Position numbers and translations under genes: made by a program. A DNA stretch of 64,000 nt, from contig CM022945.1 in NCBI GenBank assembly GCA_012931725.1, positions 99,517,951-99,581,950 on the forward strand, given 5' to 3'. This DNA is from Litsea cubeba (taxonomy: Eukaryota > Streptophyta > Magnoliopsida > Laurales > Lauraceae). Below are positions 20,801-35,100 of the stretch, piece by piece (positions within the stretch are counted from its first letter, which is position 1; the number at the start of each line of letters is the position of its first letter). The notes beneath the pieces are model-generated. The model was not told the DNA's origin. It saw only the letters and a list, made by a program, of their open reading frames with translations, and made no database searches.

Positions 20801-23800
20801 TAAACTCTGTAGGATCTTATACCCCATTGAGATCTCAAATCCAATTAGTGATGGAAAATGGCACAACAATGGTTTTATGGTGAGGGCGAGGGCTTGACCA
20901 TAATTATGACCACTCAGGAGCGAGGGTGGATGTTGACCTCAACAATCCCTCCATCAACGGCACACCCGCTGCGACTCCTACTGCGCAACTTGTAAAACGC
21001 ATGTCCCATGGCTCGAACACCCAACCTACCAGACTCTAATACCACTTGTAGGATCTTACACCCCATTGAGCTGCCACTTATCCCAACACCAATTGGTGAT
21101 GGAAAACGGCACAACAATGGTTTTCCGGTGAGGGCGAGGGCTCGACCACAATTATGACCGCTCAGGAGCGAGGGTGGACGTTGACCTCAACAATGCCTCC
21201 ATCAACGGCACACCCGCCGCGACTCCTGCTGTGCAACTCGCAAAACGCATGCCCCGTGACTCGAACACCCGACCTACCAGGTTCTGATACCACTTGTAGG
21301 ATCTTACACCCCATTGAGCTACCACTTATCCCAACACCAATTGGTGATGGGAAAGGGCACAACAATGGTTTTCTGGTGAGGGCGAGGGCTCGACCACAAT
21401 CATGACCGCTCAAGAGTGAGGGTGGAGTTGACCTCAACAATCTCTAACAAAGAAAATGATCACGAAAGCTTCTTACGTACACTGAGGGCCTATTTGTTTA
21501 TATAATTGAATCCTTAGGAGTTTTATATCATCATGTGGGCTCTTAGGGCCTGTTTGTTTAGAAGAATTTCAAATGCTCAATCCCCCTCTAGCATTTGGAA
21601 TGCTGGAATTCTAGAAATTCATAATTAAGGCAAGTGGAGTTCTAGGCATGTGCCACAGGGAAAGCCTATAACGGACATGACAGGGGATCCGGACTCGACA
21701 GACCAAGCATTTGATGATGCTCTCCTTTCATATTATATGAACTGGATGATGTAACTAATATTATGGTTGTGCTCAAAATCTAGATTTAAATATATGTTAT
21801 TGCTGGATGGCAGCCAAAACTGTGAGATAAAAGAATAATCTAAGAACACCGAATAAAACCACAAGATATAATGTCACTAGACTTGATGCTTCACACACAA
21901 GGAATCAATGTCTAGAAGGAAGAAAATATTGCATTGAGGTCAATGAGTACAATGCAATGGATTATTTACACTTCAGTCTACTGATGCACTTGACTGGTTT
22001 CTAGGTGAAACTTGAGCATTAATGGTTACTCTGTTTATGTAATTCCAACATAGTGTGTTCTGCCTTAACCAAAAAAAAAAAAAAAACATAGTGTGTTCTG
22101 CTTTGAGTTGGGAGTCCTGAACTGGCAAAAATAACAAAAGGAAAGAAATGATATTCTTAGAGTTGGTGCCTCTCCAAGGTACAAATGAAGTTCTATATGT
22201 GCTGTATGTTGGTTTGACATGAAACACCAAAAGCTCAAACTGTTAGTTAAATGTCATAACAATGTATATCAACAAATATCACCTGATGACTAGTGCATGA
22301 ATGAGCATGACCCAAGCCACTTGATGACTCAGTGAGTCAGTGAAACCAGGCTTAACCCATGAACCTGATCAACCCATTTTCTTAGTAAATTTTTTGGACA
22401 ATGGAACTTCTTGAACATTTTTTTAATACTATATAATCACTTAGGATAGCTTCGACTTATGGCCTTTCCAGTCATACTAAGGTGGGGAAGTGTCAGGCCT
22501 GATAATAACCATGTTTCATGGCCCTTTCTTGCTAGGGCTTGTTCGTTAATTTTCTGATTTTAGGGGATAGACAATGCAACTGTGCTATGATTGTCCAATT
22601 ATATGGTACCCTAAAGTAAGAAAATTACAATCTGATGGGCTTTTTAGGCATTTTTTGTATTAAATGGCCAAGTACCGATGATGGTATAAATATAATGCCC
22701 GTTCTTTTAAAGAGTTGTTCTATCTTTTTAGCCAATGATAAGATTTGGTCCCTGCAAATTGAGTACAATATCTTAGGGTTGTATTAAATCCTTTTTTTTT
22801 TTTTTTTATGTTGGTTTGTAACTGTTTGTGTAGCCCACCTTGTTGATTCATATGATTAGGGGTGTTCATGGGGCGGGTTAGGCTGGGCTAGGGCATAGGC
22901 CCAACCTGACTTTAAAAATACAGTCTCATATCTAGGCCAAGACCAACACGGGCCAAAAATGTCAGGCCAAAGCCCACCCCTTTAGTCAATGGAACCAGAT
23001 CAGGTGGGGCCTTGTATCAATTGTACAAGCTTTCTGGCCATTGTTTGGACATATTATCACTGACAAACAAGCACTCCTTATTCAGGAAGGGCCATGCCGG
23101 ACTTTGGGTTTTCTGTCACTTAATGCAAGCTTATGATCACATCATAAGCTCAGTTATAAGATGAACATGACTTTTTCTGGTTTTAAAAATTGTGAGGGAT
23201 CTTAGTCTTCGGTGTCTCTTATCAGCATGGCTCATGATAATGATATATGAATGTGGACTGCTGGTGACGCTGAATTGGATATGTTTAGTATGATGTGAAC
23301 TTATACTAGTTCACACCCAAGGCATCATTTCATTCCATTCTAGGGGGGATATAGTGATGCTACTTGGGATACAGATTTGGATGATCCTATCTCCATTGAT
23401 GCTAATGGGGCTCCTTTCTACGAAATAGTGGTTGAACAATGAACATGCAATTGAATTTTAGATAAAGAAGAAAGAGAAGAATTTAGGGTTTAGAAGAGGA
23501 AGATGAGAGATGGAAAAGTGTAGAAGGAGAGAGGAAGGATATCGTATGCGTCCCTTTTTCTGTTTTTAATATTATCCAAAAGTGTTGTAGTACAAAAGGA
23601 ATTGCAATATTAAGTACTTCTAACTCCTAATTAAACTTCTTATTGTAAATGAACTTGGTCCCATACATAAAAAAGAAGGTGGGTCTACTACATTAGATTC
23701 CTAATACTCCCCCTCATGCTGTACTAAATATATTAATTATTCCCAGCTTGAAAAGAATGACATATAACGTTTTCTATCAATTGACTTGGTATAGATACCT

Positions 23801-26800
23801 GCCAATTGGTTTTCTGATTGGATAAATTCTGCACTGATGATATTCGAGAGAATCTTTTTGCATATAAAATGGACTTCCACCTCTCCGTATTAGGTTCTTT
23901 CATGAAACATTGGATTTTCTGAAATATATAGGGCTGCTTGATTGTCCCCATATGGTTGCATTGGTGTCTTAACTTTTATGTCAAGATCCTTCAATAGAGA
24001 TCGCAACCATAAAGCTTCTCATGTTCCATAGGCCATGCATCTGTATTTTGCTTCAATACTTGATTTAGCAACCACATGTTGCATCTTACTTTTCCATATA
24101 TATATAAATATCCTATAGTGGACCTTCTGTCATCCTTGCAGCCTGCCTAGTCTGCTTCTGTAATTATGTTTGGTGTAATGCAATCCTTTTCTTGGTTCTG
24201 ACTTCATATGCCTCAGAATTCAGTCGACTATGTTCAGGTAAGGTTTTCATGGTGAATGAATAAATCAACTTCCTACGCTGCATAAGCAATATCAGTCTGG
24301 ATCGTAAGATAAATGAGCCTTTCTACTGGCTGTTAGTATTGCTTGATGTTGGCCAACAATTCTCCTTCTGTAGAGCAAAAGCCATGATTCACTTTCATAG
24401 GAGTATCCCCAGGTTTGCATCCAAGTAGTCATGTTTCATTTAGTAGATCAAGAACATACTTCCGTTGAAAAATTATAATCCTTCTATGGGATCGAGCGGT
24501 CTCTATGCCAAGAAATACTTCAGGGGGCGTAAGTCCTTGATCTCAAATACCTTTGATAGATATCTCATAACTTTATATATTTCTTCAGGATTGTCACCTG
24601 TGATAATAATGTCATCGATGCAGACAATGATGACAGGGATCCCATAATGTCTTCTTGGCAAAATTATATGATGAACACTGCTTTTTTTTATCCCAAAGCT
24701 AAGATTCCTCTTGTAAGCTAAGTTGCTCCCGGAGGAATAACCATATATGCTTCTTCGTGAAGATCTCTATGTAGGAAAGCATTCTTGACTCAGAGCTGGA
24801 ATAATAGCCTATTTTTGTTTGCAGCCAAAGATAAGAGAACCCTAATAGAGTTTAGCCTTGCTACTGGAGCAAATGTCTCATGAAACTCCAGCCTATCTGT
24901 CTGAGCAAAGCCTTTGGCAGCAAGTCGAGTTTTTTTTTTATCTTTTAATAGATCCATCAGGTTTATTCTCGACAGTAAACACCTTTTTTGTGACCAACTA
25001 CATTTTTTTTTCCTTCTGGTGGTTTCATAAGCTTCGATGTCTTGTTCTTTTCAAGAGCTTTCATCTGTTCATTATTTGCATCTTTCCAATGAGGAATTAA
25101 TAGAGCTTCCTTGACACTGGATGGAATAGAAACGTAAACATTGCGACTAAATAATGATTTTAAGTGGAAAAAACAAAATTATTTGAAACAAACTTCTGAA
25201 TAGAATGTTCAGTATAGAAATATTTACTTTTGCATAAAGCAATAGGTAAATTTGTATCCTGATTAATCAATAGGTAAAGGATCAATGGCAGAGTCAAGGA
25301 TAGGAACATTACCTGCTTCTGGTTGATCACTTGGTTGTAGGTTAGTAACAACTTCAGGCTGTGCCTTATTCCACCTCGGGATGTAGGTTTTAATTTCTGA
25401 TGATTTTATTGGAGGTATTCATTGATTTGAGGAGTTGAAGGAGTATAATTTCTATTTTTTTATTTTTTGAATTATCCATGGAACTTTTTGTTTTATGTGA
25501 CATGTGCATTCTAACATTACTCCTTCATGAAGCAACAAAATTCATCTGATTCTTCTTCTTTTTTTTTTTTTTCATTTATGTTATTTGACTAAGGAAAGTG
25601 TAAATGGAAATGCATGCTGCATAATTGAACACTAGTCTTACTACCTGTTAAATGCCAATGTCATTGGCTCCATTGGTTATTAGCGTATGAATTTATAGTT
25701 ATAACTATTACTACTGCTGCTGCTGTTGTTTACCTCCTGGGAAAAAAAACTATAATTTTGAAAAAACTGCGTGCCAAATTACCTTCCAAAAAACCCAAAA
25801 ACTGTATGCCAAAATTTAGTTTTTAACTTTGATTTGGTATCAGAATTCACATTCTATTTGGGCTCCGGTGGGTCTTGGCATTGCAATTATCTTTACTTGG
25901 AAAATTTTGAGAGCCCCTGGCGGGTATCAAAGAAGACAACGTAGACAACACAGGCCTTTGCCCAGAGCCGGTGTTTCTGGTGTCAGTCCTCAATCAGGTC
26001 CTGTTATGCCCTCCAATGGAGTTTTCTCATATTCAGATGAGTCAAAAGCACAGGATGTAATTGATGAGTTATTCCATCCAGGGAAGGTATTTGTGGTTTT
26101 TGGTGGTTTAATCAAACCATTGCTCCTTTTGGAACAAATTTTCACTTTTTTCCCCTTGTTTTGCAGCCGACGCTGGCGCAATTAGTAAGACAAAAGTTGA
26201 AAGAGGGAAGGAAGGTATTGTTGCACCCCTTGAGCTTTTCCGTTTGTTTCCATTTTATTGTTGTTGTCATTGCCGTAGTAGTATTAGTTGTAATACAGTT
26301 GTAATGGTAGCTGTTTTGCATTTTTTTCAATTTCTTCTGTGACCTCTTCCAAGTTGATAATGACTTCAAATGCAATTTTATTCTATTGATTTTTGGGGTG
26401 TTATAATTATTAACTAAAAAGTGTATAACCTCCCTCCATACCAACTAGGGGTGATCGACCGGATTTTCGGTCCGGCCCAAAATGAAGGACCGGACCGGAC
26501 CACTTATAAGCGGTCCGGTCCGATCCGGTCCGGTCCAAACCGGTCCGGTTGGACCACTTAAAGTGGTCCGGACCGGTTTCCTTTTTTTTTTTCATTTTTT
26601 TTTCATTTTATTTTTTTTTTTTTTTTTCATTTTCACCTCACATCTAAAAAAGTAGGCAAATGTCAAATGAATGAATGATGGTTTTTACAAAATGGGTGCT
26701 AGGCTCATGCCTCATGGGCTCAAAAAATTATGAAAAAAAATTTGAAAAAAAATTATTTTAATAAATGCGGTCCGGTCCGTCCGGACCGGACCACAAAAGG

Positions 26801-27706
26801 CCCAGACCGGACCGGACCGGAATAACCGGTCCGGTCCGGACCGGACCGGATTTGGACCACCAGACCCGCAAATCCGGTCCGGTCCGGTCCGGTTTTGTGG
26901 TCCGGTCCGGTCTGCGGTCCGGTTTTTGTGCAGCCCTAATACCAACTGAAACTTCATTGTCGATATAAATCCGTTGCCTGAATCACCCAAACTATCCATC
27001 AGTTTTCACTCAAGTACACCCCCCCCTCTCTCTCTCTAAATTTAAGTGAGCAGTGGGTGGGAGATACCCTGGGTTATACAAAATAAAAAGAAAAGTGAGC
27101 AGGTGCTAAATTCTTCCTGACGTGTGGATCCCATTGATTTAGGCTCAAAACAGGACCCCACCCCTTCAGCTGCAGAGCAGAGTTCATTACCAAGCCATCG
27201 TAGGTCTTGTTGAGTACCCATATGCAGGCCAAAACCATGTCCTGTGTCTCATGACTACTAACAGTGGCTCCTTGTAGCCTCAATCCTAAGGTTGTTTCCA
27301 TAGCTTCTTTCTCCCTCTCCAATTCAGACCATGAGCCACTCTCTGGTCAAGACCCTTCCTTTACCTTTGAAAATTCAAGTAGCAGTCTTGGACTGAGTTG
27401 GGATTCAAATTTCCTTCCCTTCAAATAGGAAAGAGTTTCAAGAGGGCTTTCATTCTAGTTGTTCCTTGGATAGCCTTGTTACTTGGTGTAAGGCTGGTCC
27501 AACAACCCCAACTCGTGAGCGCTCTCCAACCCCCCAACAGACACAGACATGCACGGACACTCCCACTGAACCTTCTTAATGATGGATTAGTGTTCTCTAT
27601 TGGAATTGTAGGGGCATTGGTAAAGCTCCTACGTTGTTCACCTTCCTTCCCGTCACCAGGTAGTTTAATAATTAGATCCTCTAACTCATGTCTAATATAA
27701 CTTTTC

Positions 27707-27750
<44 letters not shown>

Positions 27751-29101
27751 TCGCCTTCTCCTGTGATGGTGCGGTGAAATATGCTACGTGCAATGGGCCA
27801 ATCTTAACCTTTAAAAGGATGTTGGATGGTTGTGATTGATGCCGATTTAAATATCCGCCAAACCAATCTCTCCAAACAAATGCCGAGATATTCGCCCTCA
27901 ATCACGACGTTCTTTCCTCTCCTCTCTTCGTCTCCATCTCTTGAGTAGCAACGCAATCTTTCTTCCGTTGTGTGCTCTCTCCCTTCCTTTTCAAGTCTCA
28001 ACCCAATCTCCCTTTCTCTATCACTCTTTCAACTAAGCCCAAACAGGAACACTAAAATGAACATTCATCTCTCTCTATTGTCTCAAACCAATCTTTCTTT
28101 TTGAAAATTCTTTTATAGATCTCCTGTATCTGAGAATGATTTGCCGCCTATAGCTGCATTCCCTATGAACTTGAAATGGTTGAAAATCCTACCATTCAAC
28201 ATTTATAATTCAGTGCACCATAAGTTCAAGAAAGATCTGAAATTGACTCTTAGAGCCCGCATCGGATCCTGTTTTTTGACAATAGTATATGCATTAGTTT
28301 CCAATCCAAAATAATGCCTCTGCATTTGCAAGATATATTGATGGCTTTATGTTCATTGAATGCCAAATATGGTTTGGGTCAAGCAGTGTCAACTGAAGGA
28401 TATGTAAACAATTATGGGATACTACAACTCAGAGATGTTTACTGGTAAGAAACCCACCGGATGAGATGTTTGTTGATGGACTAGATCTTCAAAAGTGGGT
28501 GGCTACTGCTTTTCTTGATCGAGTCGTGGATAATTGGATGTTGATTAAATGGAAAACTAGGACTGCTTGGTTTCAGTTGAGAGCATTGGCTTGTTATGCG
28601 CATTATTTAGAATACTAGAAGAGTGACTGAAAAATAAGAATTGAGTATGCTAGGATTAGAAGTACAAACAAACTCTGTACCTTTGATAATTCATTAAGAA
28701 ATTCATTTTTTTCTTTCATTATGGTAGAAAGAAGTTAGGAATGTTCATGGCTCATGCTTTAGGAAAATGGGTCTCTTAAACAAAATGTGGATAGGCCAAT
28801 GTGGAATCATAGAGAGAGAGAGATGAATGTTCATTTTAGTGTTCTTGTTCAAGAGATGGAGACGGAGAGAGAGAGAGAGAAGAATGTTCATTTTAGTGTT
28901 TTGTTCAAGAGATGGAGACGGAGAGAGGAGAGGAAAGAATGTCGGGATTGAGGTTAAATATCTCGGAATTTGTTTGGAGATATTGGTTCGGCGGGTATCA
29001 ATCACAACCGTCCAACATCCTTTTATAGGTTAAGATTGGACCATCACACGTAACATATTTCACCGCACCATCACAGGAGAAGGCGACTGTCTCTCTCTTG
29101 A

Positions 29102-29195
<94 letters not shown>

Positions 29196-32100
29196 CAAAT
29201 TTTAAGTGGTTTTTGTTCTTGCAACATTTAATAGAGTATCAGAAGAAGAAAACATCGTGGCATTTAAAGGGGATGCACTAAGTTTAAAATGGACAACTTT
29301 GATAAGATGTACAGAGTGGTCCATATGCTAGGATTTAAAGATTAATAGTTTTGGATGTTGAAATTAATAGTTGGGTAACATAGTAGAGTTGCATAACTAA
29401 TAAAGGATTGCTTAAATTCCGTGGAAAGGGTTGGTTGCATGGTTCGAAATCTAAATCGTAGTTGACACAAAAATGATACGATGCAACATCACATCTTGGT
29501 TGGGTGAATCTTTTTTGGGACATCAAAGAAAATTTGAAAAAAATATTCAAAATATTGGAAAATGCTAGAAAACAATGTTTTTCTCCATCAGTAGACATTA
29601 TAAATTAAAATATCGGTCTCTCTAACTCATGAAATCTTGTATTGTTGTTTAATCTTTAATTATTAAATATGCAGAGCTTTAGTGTTCAATCTTTGGCCTA
29701 TCTATATAATTTGTAAATCCATCAATATAGCCCATATCTTAAATCCAAACCACTCTAAATAGCCATTCCCTCCTTTATTGGTATTGTGAAATTATTTTTA
29801 CTCCAAGTGGACTTGGGCCAACCATCAAATTGGCCACGCCATGTAATCAGAATAATTAGCTTATCAAATATAGGACTTCATGATTTAGCCATTTATTGGC
29901 TTTAGATTGATAACGCAATACCATAGTTTTTTTTTTTTTAATGAAAATCTGAATCATATCGTGAATCGTTTTAGGCACCAAATCAATTCGAATCGTGAAT
30001 CGTAGGATTCATTTTATTTTTTCCCAAAATAATTTTAAAAATTCAAAATATATGTAAAAAACTTCAAAAAAGTATGTAAAAATAAGAAAAAGTGTAGATA
30101 TCGATAACTCATCCATTTTCGATACATAGCAACATTTATATAGTGAAAAATGAAGAAATTCTTTTGTCAGACATTCATTTTTCCTCGCTTTTTTTTTATA
30201 ACAATAGAATTTTATTTCAACGCTTTTCCTCATTTTTTTTGACCCACCCATAAGTTAAATATCTAATAAAATCCATTGTCATACAATCATTTTCCACCAA
30301 TCACCGTTAGCATTGATCCATGCAAAATAAGAAAAAAGAAAAGAAAATGGGATGTTTTGTGTTCACTGATGGATCAATTCATCCACTGATGGACAACATA
30401 TCATGGAATTGTTTTGTCTAAGTTAAATACAACGACACATGATGGAAAACAAGGGACACGTAGAACTAACAACACGAAATTAAAAAAATTCCGTCAGTAG
30501 CGCCCACAACCGGTGGATGTCGACTGCAGGTGGGCCCCACAGATGGATGAAAAAAGATAAGATCGAGAGAGCAAAAGACAGAAGTGGAATGAGACTGAGA
30601 AAAGAAATAAATAAAAAGCTATAAAAGAAGTGGGGCCCACCCATCTGTGAAATCCGAAAGGGCCCCTGTATGGATGGAAAACAGAAGTGGAATCTCCAAA
30701 TCCAAAATGGGCGCATCCATCCATTAAATCGAGACATCTGTGAAATCTGGGCCCCATGTATGGATGAAAAAGGTTGCTGTAGTGGGGCCCAAGGCTGATA
30801 GATGTGGAGCCACAGGTGGGACCCACAGATAGATGCAAATGGGGTTGAAAGACAAGCTGCTGCTGTAGTGGGGCCCACCACTGATGGATGCGGAAAAGAA
30901 AAAAAGAAGAGAGAGGAATTGACCATATGTATAAAATAAAGTAAAAGCTCAAAAGCATACTTGGAAAGAGAGCTTCATCTTCGACTCTTCGAACCTTCTT
31001 CTTCGCTGGAAGCTTTTTGCCAATGCTGAGAGATTGCAGCAAGCAAGAGGCAGCATGCATTAGGTAGCAGTCAGCCAGATGCTTGGTCTTCCTTGCTAGA
31101 GCACTCCGTAAAGCTTGGGCTTGGATGCCGAGAGCTTGCAGCAAAGAAAAGGAAAGAGAACTTACAGCAAAGAGTTTCAAGTCTCCCTAAAAGGGTTTTA
31201 ATATTCTTTGACTTCCTTTAATGGCAATTAAATCAAGTAGTCATAAAGCCCTAAAAACCCCCAAAAAATAGTCTCGACTTTTCATTTTCCCTCCCCAACA
31301 GAATCATCTAAATCGGATGATTTCTTCTCAAATACAATTTGGACAAAGATCCGAATATGGTACCAATGGCCCAACTCCTATTGGGGTAATATTTGTTGAG
31401 GGCCCATTTGAGGGATATTTATTTTTATTGATTTTGATTTTTGATAAGTGAGCCCTATTAGAGAGGGGTACAAGTGAAAAAAATATGTTTGAATATTATA
31501 AAATGCTCCAAGGATTTGGGCTCACAATTGGATAAACAACTATCCACTTATAAAATGTTTAATTTTCTAATAATAAATTCAACAGTGGGCATCATTAAAA
31601 CCTTATCCCATCTATGTTGCGGTCGGCTACATGAATTCTGTTTCTCCATTCTGATCTATCCTGAATCAAAATCCTTAGATAAGTTGCACTTCTTCTAATC
31701 TATTTTTACTACATCCACGTCCTCTTCGGCCTACCCCTTCCCCTTGGTGGGCCATCAACCTGCATAGCCAGACTTTTCCTTAGCCTGCGTTGGACATGCC
31801 TAAACCATCACAAACAATTTTCTCTAATTGTATCCCCTATTAATGGTACCCCAGATGCTCTCGAAATCGCTCACTTCTAATTTGATCCTTCCTAGTTTTA
31901 CCACACATCTGCCTCAATATTATCGTCTTTGCTACCTTTATTTTATTTTTTTTGCATTTGTTCTTGATTGGCCAAGATTCTTCTCCATAGGCCATAGCTG
32001 GTCTAATCACTGCCCTATAAAAATTTCCTTCAATCTTGTTGGCGTTTGTTGGTCACAATGCACTTTAGAAGCAAGTTTCCACTTCAACCATCCCGCTTTT

Positions 32101-35100
32101 ATCCTATGTTTGACTTCATCAATCTCCCCTTCCTTGCTAATTATTGAGCCAAGGTAACGGAATGAATCTCTTTGCGCTATCTCCTAGGCTTTAATTCTCA
32201 CTGTAGTTGTAGTTTTTTGTATATATCCCCACTGAAGTTGTAAGCCATATATTCTGTTTTTGTATAACTTATTTTAAAGCCTTTGGATTCTAAAACTCTC
32301 GCCATCTCTTTAGTTTTGCATTCACACTATCTCTTGATTTATCCACAAACACTATGTCATCTGCAAACAATATGCACCAAATATGAGCAGTTAATTTATC
32401 CATAATCAATGCAAAGAGATAAGGGCTTAGGGCTGACCCCCGATGCAAACCTATGGTCACTGGGAACTCACTTGTCCCTCCACATGTAGTTCTCACACTC
32501 GTTACCGCCTCTTTATACATGTCTCTAATAATTTCAATATAACCTGTTGGAACATTCTTTTTATTTTTATTTTTTTTGAATGGTTACTTGTATTAAAATT
32601 AGCAAACAGTACAAGAGAAAAGTACTGAGAGCAGAAGAAAACAAAACATGTCAAACTAAGGCCCGGACAAAGAAAATGCCACCTCTTTCCAATGATATAC
32701 AATTTGATCTAAAGAGTATCCCTTAAAAGGAGGGAGAATAGACACCCAAAACGCTACCAAAAACTTCGACTTCTCCACCAGTCTACTTTCACTAACAGCA
32801 ATTCCTTTAAAACATCTTGAGTTTCTTTCCTTCCAAATCGTCCATATCACCGCTAGGAAAGACAACCGCCACATCAGATTGCCTTTCGGAACCCTAAATG
32901 GAGCCTTCCAAGCTTTGAAAAGATCTAGAAGAGAATGAGGAAGAGCCCAACAACAACCAAATCCTCCTATTATAGCCATCCAAATAGTATTAGCTGAAAT
33001 ACAGTTTAGCAAGAGGTGGTCCACTGATTCTTCGTCCTTCAAACACATCGGGCATCCATTCACTATCGACATTCCTCTCTTCCTCAAAAGGTCCATAGTA
33101 GGGATCCTTTTCCTAAGAGCAAGCCACCCAAAAACAAGCACCCTAGGAGGAGCTTTCATCTTCCAAATACCATACACTCCACTCCTATCCCTGGGATTGT
33201 TAAGGATTGTCTGAAAGAAATAAGACACTGAAAATGATCCATTCTTAGAGGCAATCCACACCCTCTCATCTTCTCTGCTGTCTTGAATGGTGAAGCTATT
33301 CAGGGAATTAAGGAGAGCAATGAACTGGGATTCTTCGTTATCCTTCAAGTTCCTTTTAAAAGTGGGACACCAAACCCTCTGGCCTCCAGTATTACTCATA
33401 TAAGAGCTGACCGTTGCGTCCTTGTCTTTAGCACACCTAAACAGGTCTGGGAATTGAGCACAGAACGGACCCTCACCTCCCCATCTATCTTTCCAAAAAA
33501 AGGATCCTCTCCCCCGATCCAATTTGGTACCTGATGTTCTCCATGAAAATTCCTTTGACCGAGAGGATTCCTTTCCATATAGCAGATGAGTTCCAAGGTG
33601 GATCCTGAATATCCCATCCATGTCTTGGAAGGTTGTATTTCCTTTCCAGCACTTGTCTCCAAAGACCTTGTGAACAGTCTCCAATCCTCCACAGCCATTT
33701 ACCCAGAAGGGTTTGATTCATCTTTTTAAGGGGTCTAATTCCCAGGCCTTCTTGAAGGGGCATCTCTGTACGTAATCCAATCACCTCACTCTTGAAGAAG
33801 TTGACTTTTAGCCCTGACACTGCTTCAAAGCAAAGGATAGTGGCTTTAACATTTTTAACCTGAGCTTCATCTGCTCCATAGAATATGAGAGTATCATCAG
33901 CATACTGCAAGTCGCTAATAACTGGGGAATTTCTAGCCACTCTGAAGCCTTCGAACATTCTTGCATTCACAGCCTTTTGTATCATTCTTCCCATTGCTTC
34001 TACAACAATAAGGAAGAGGAAAGGGGATAGGGGATCCCCTTGTCGGAGCCCCCTTCTCGCCTGGAAGAAGCCCTTAGGTGATCCATTCACCAAAATAGAG
34101 AACCAAGCTGATGAGACACACTCCTGAATCCAGCTCCTCCATTTTTCTCCAAACCCCATTCTCCCTAACATGTATTGAAGGAATTTCCAGTCCACCCTAT
34201 CATAAGCTCTCTCCAGATCTAGCTTGCAGATGATTCCCAGATCCCTCTCCTTAAGTCTTGAATGCACACATTCATTGGCCACCAATATGTCATCTAAGAT
34301 TTGCCTTCCCTCTACAAAAGCCCCTTGCTCACTGGAGATAATCTTTGGCAAAACCTTTTGAATTCTCCCTGCTAGAACTTTGGTTAGGATTTTATATAGA
34401 CTTCCCAGAAGACTAATGGGTCTGTAATCTTTGATGCCAAGGTCTCCTGTCTTCTTTGGGATTAACGCGATGAAAGAGGCCCCCAATCCTTTGGACAATT
34501 TAACCCTTTGAGAGAATTACTCAAGAAAATCCATCACATCCTTCTTCATCGTTTTCCAAAAGTAATGAAAAAAGGCCATGGGGAAGCCGTTTGGGCCTGG
34601 AGCCTTATCTCCAGCAAGATCAAAGACCGCCTGCCTAACTTCCTCCTCTTCAAAGTTCCTCTCCAGCCATTTTGCCTCTTCTTCATCAATAACTTCAAAG
34701 GCTATATTTCCCAAATGAGGTCTTTCCCAACCCTCATCAGTGTAGAGCGACTGGAAGTATTCTGTGATGTGAGATATTATCTCCTCTTTTTTCTTCAACC
34801 TTTTCCTCCCATCCATTATGCTAACTATCCTATTAGCCCTTCTTCTCGAAGATGCCATGCCATGAAAAAACTTCGTATTTTTATCCCCTTCTTTTAGCCA
34901 GTTGCATCTCGATCTTTGTTTCCATCTAATCTCCTCCTTTCTCAGAGTTCTTTGAAACTCTTCTTTTAAGTCCAGCCTCTTCTTCTCTTCTTCCGAGGAC
35001 AATTGATCATTCTCCTCCTTGCCATCTAAAAATTGGATTTCTGCTAGGATTTTAGATTTTTGGTGCTTCACTTCCCCAAAATGCTCCTTTGCCCACTCCT

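Larger units (their letters stand above)
14890..25843 (+). other. PEX22 intron 1 (10.95 kb)
   Basis: Donor GTTCAG after CAG, acceptor GGTATCAG. It holds the Harbinger-like element 15162-16693, a tRNA-like SINE remnant near 17160, tandem repeats at 18101 and 19013, the TRIM array 20808-21439, a tiny poly(A) insertion at 22047-22101 and a Copia fragment 23697-25450. Confidence 0.9.

Noticed and set aside
22858..22990. Complete hAT element starting TAGGGGTGTTCATGG
   Set aside because: Only one end is visible. No partner end with a repeat of CATATGAT was found downstream.
26768..26930. CRISPR-like or satellite array from CGGTCC repeats
   Set aside because: The repeats are short, irregular and without spacers, and belong to a hAT MITE with defined ends and target duplication.
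30494..31180. 228-codon minus-strand open frame
   Set aside because: It is kept open by degenerate GTGGGGCCCAC repeats. The product is low-complexity and Ser/Phe/Leu-rich, and a second long frame overlaps it in another phase.
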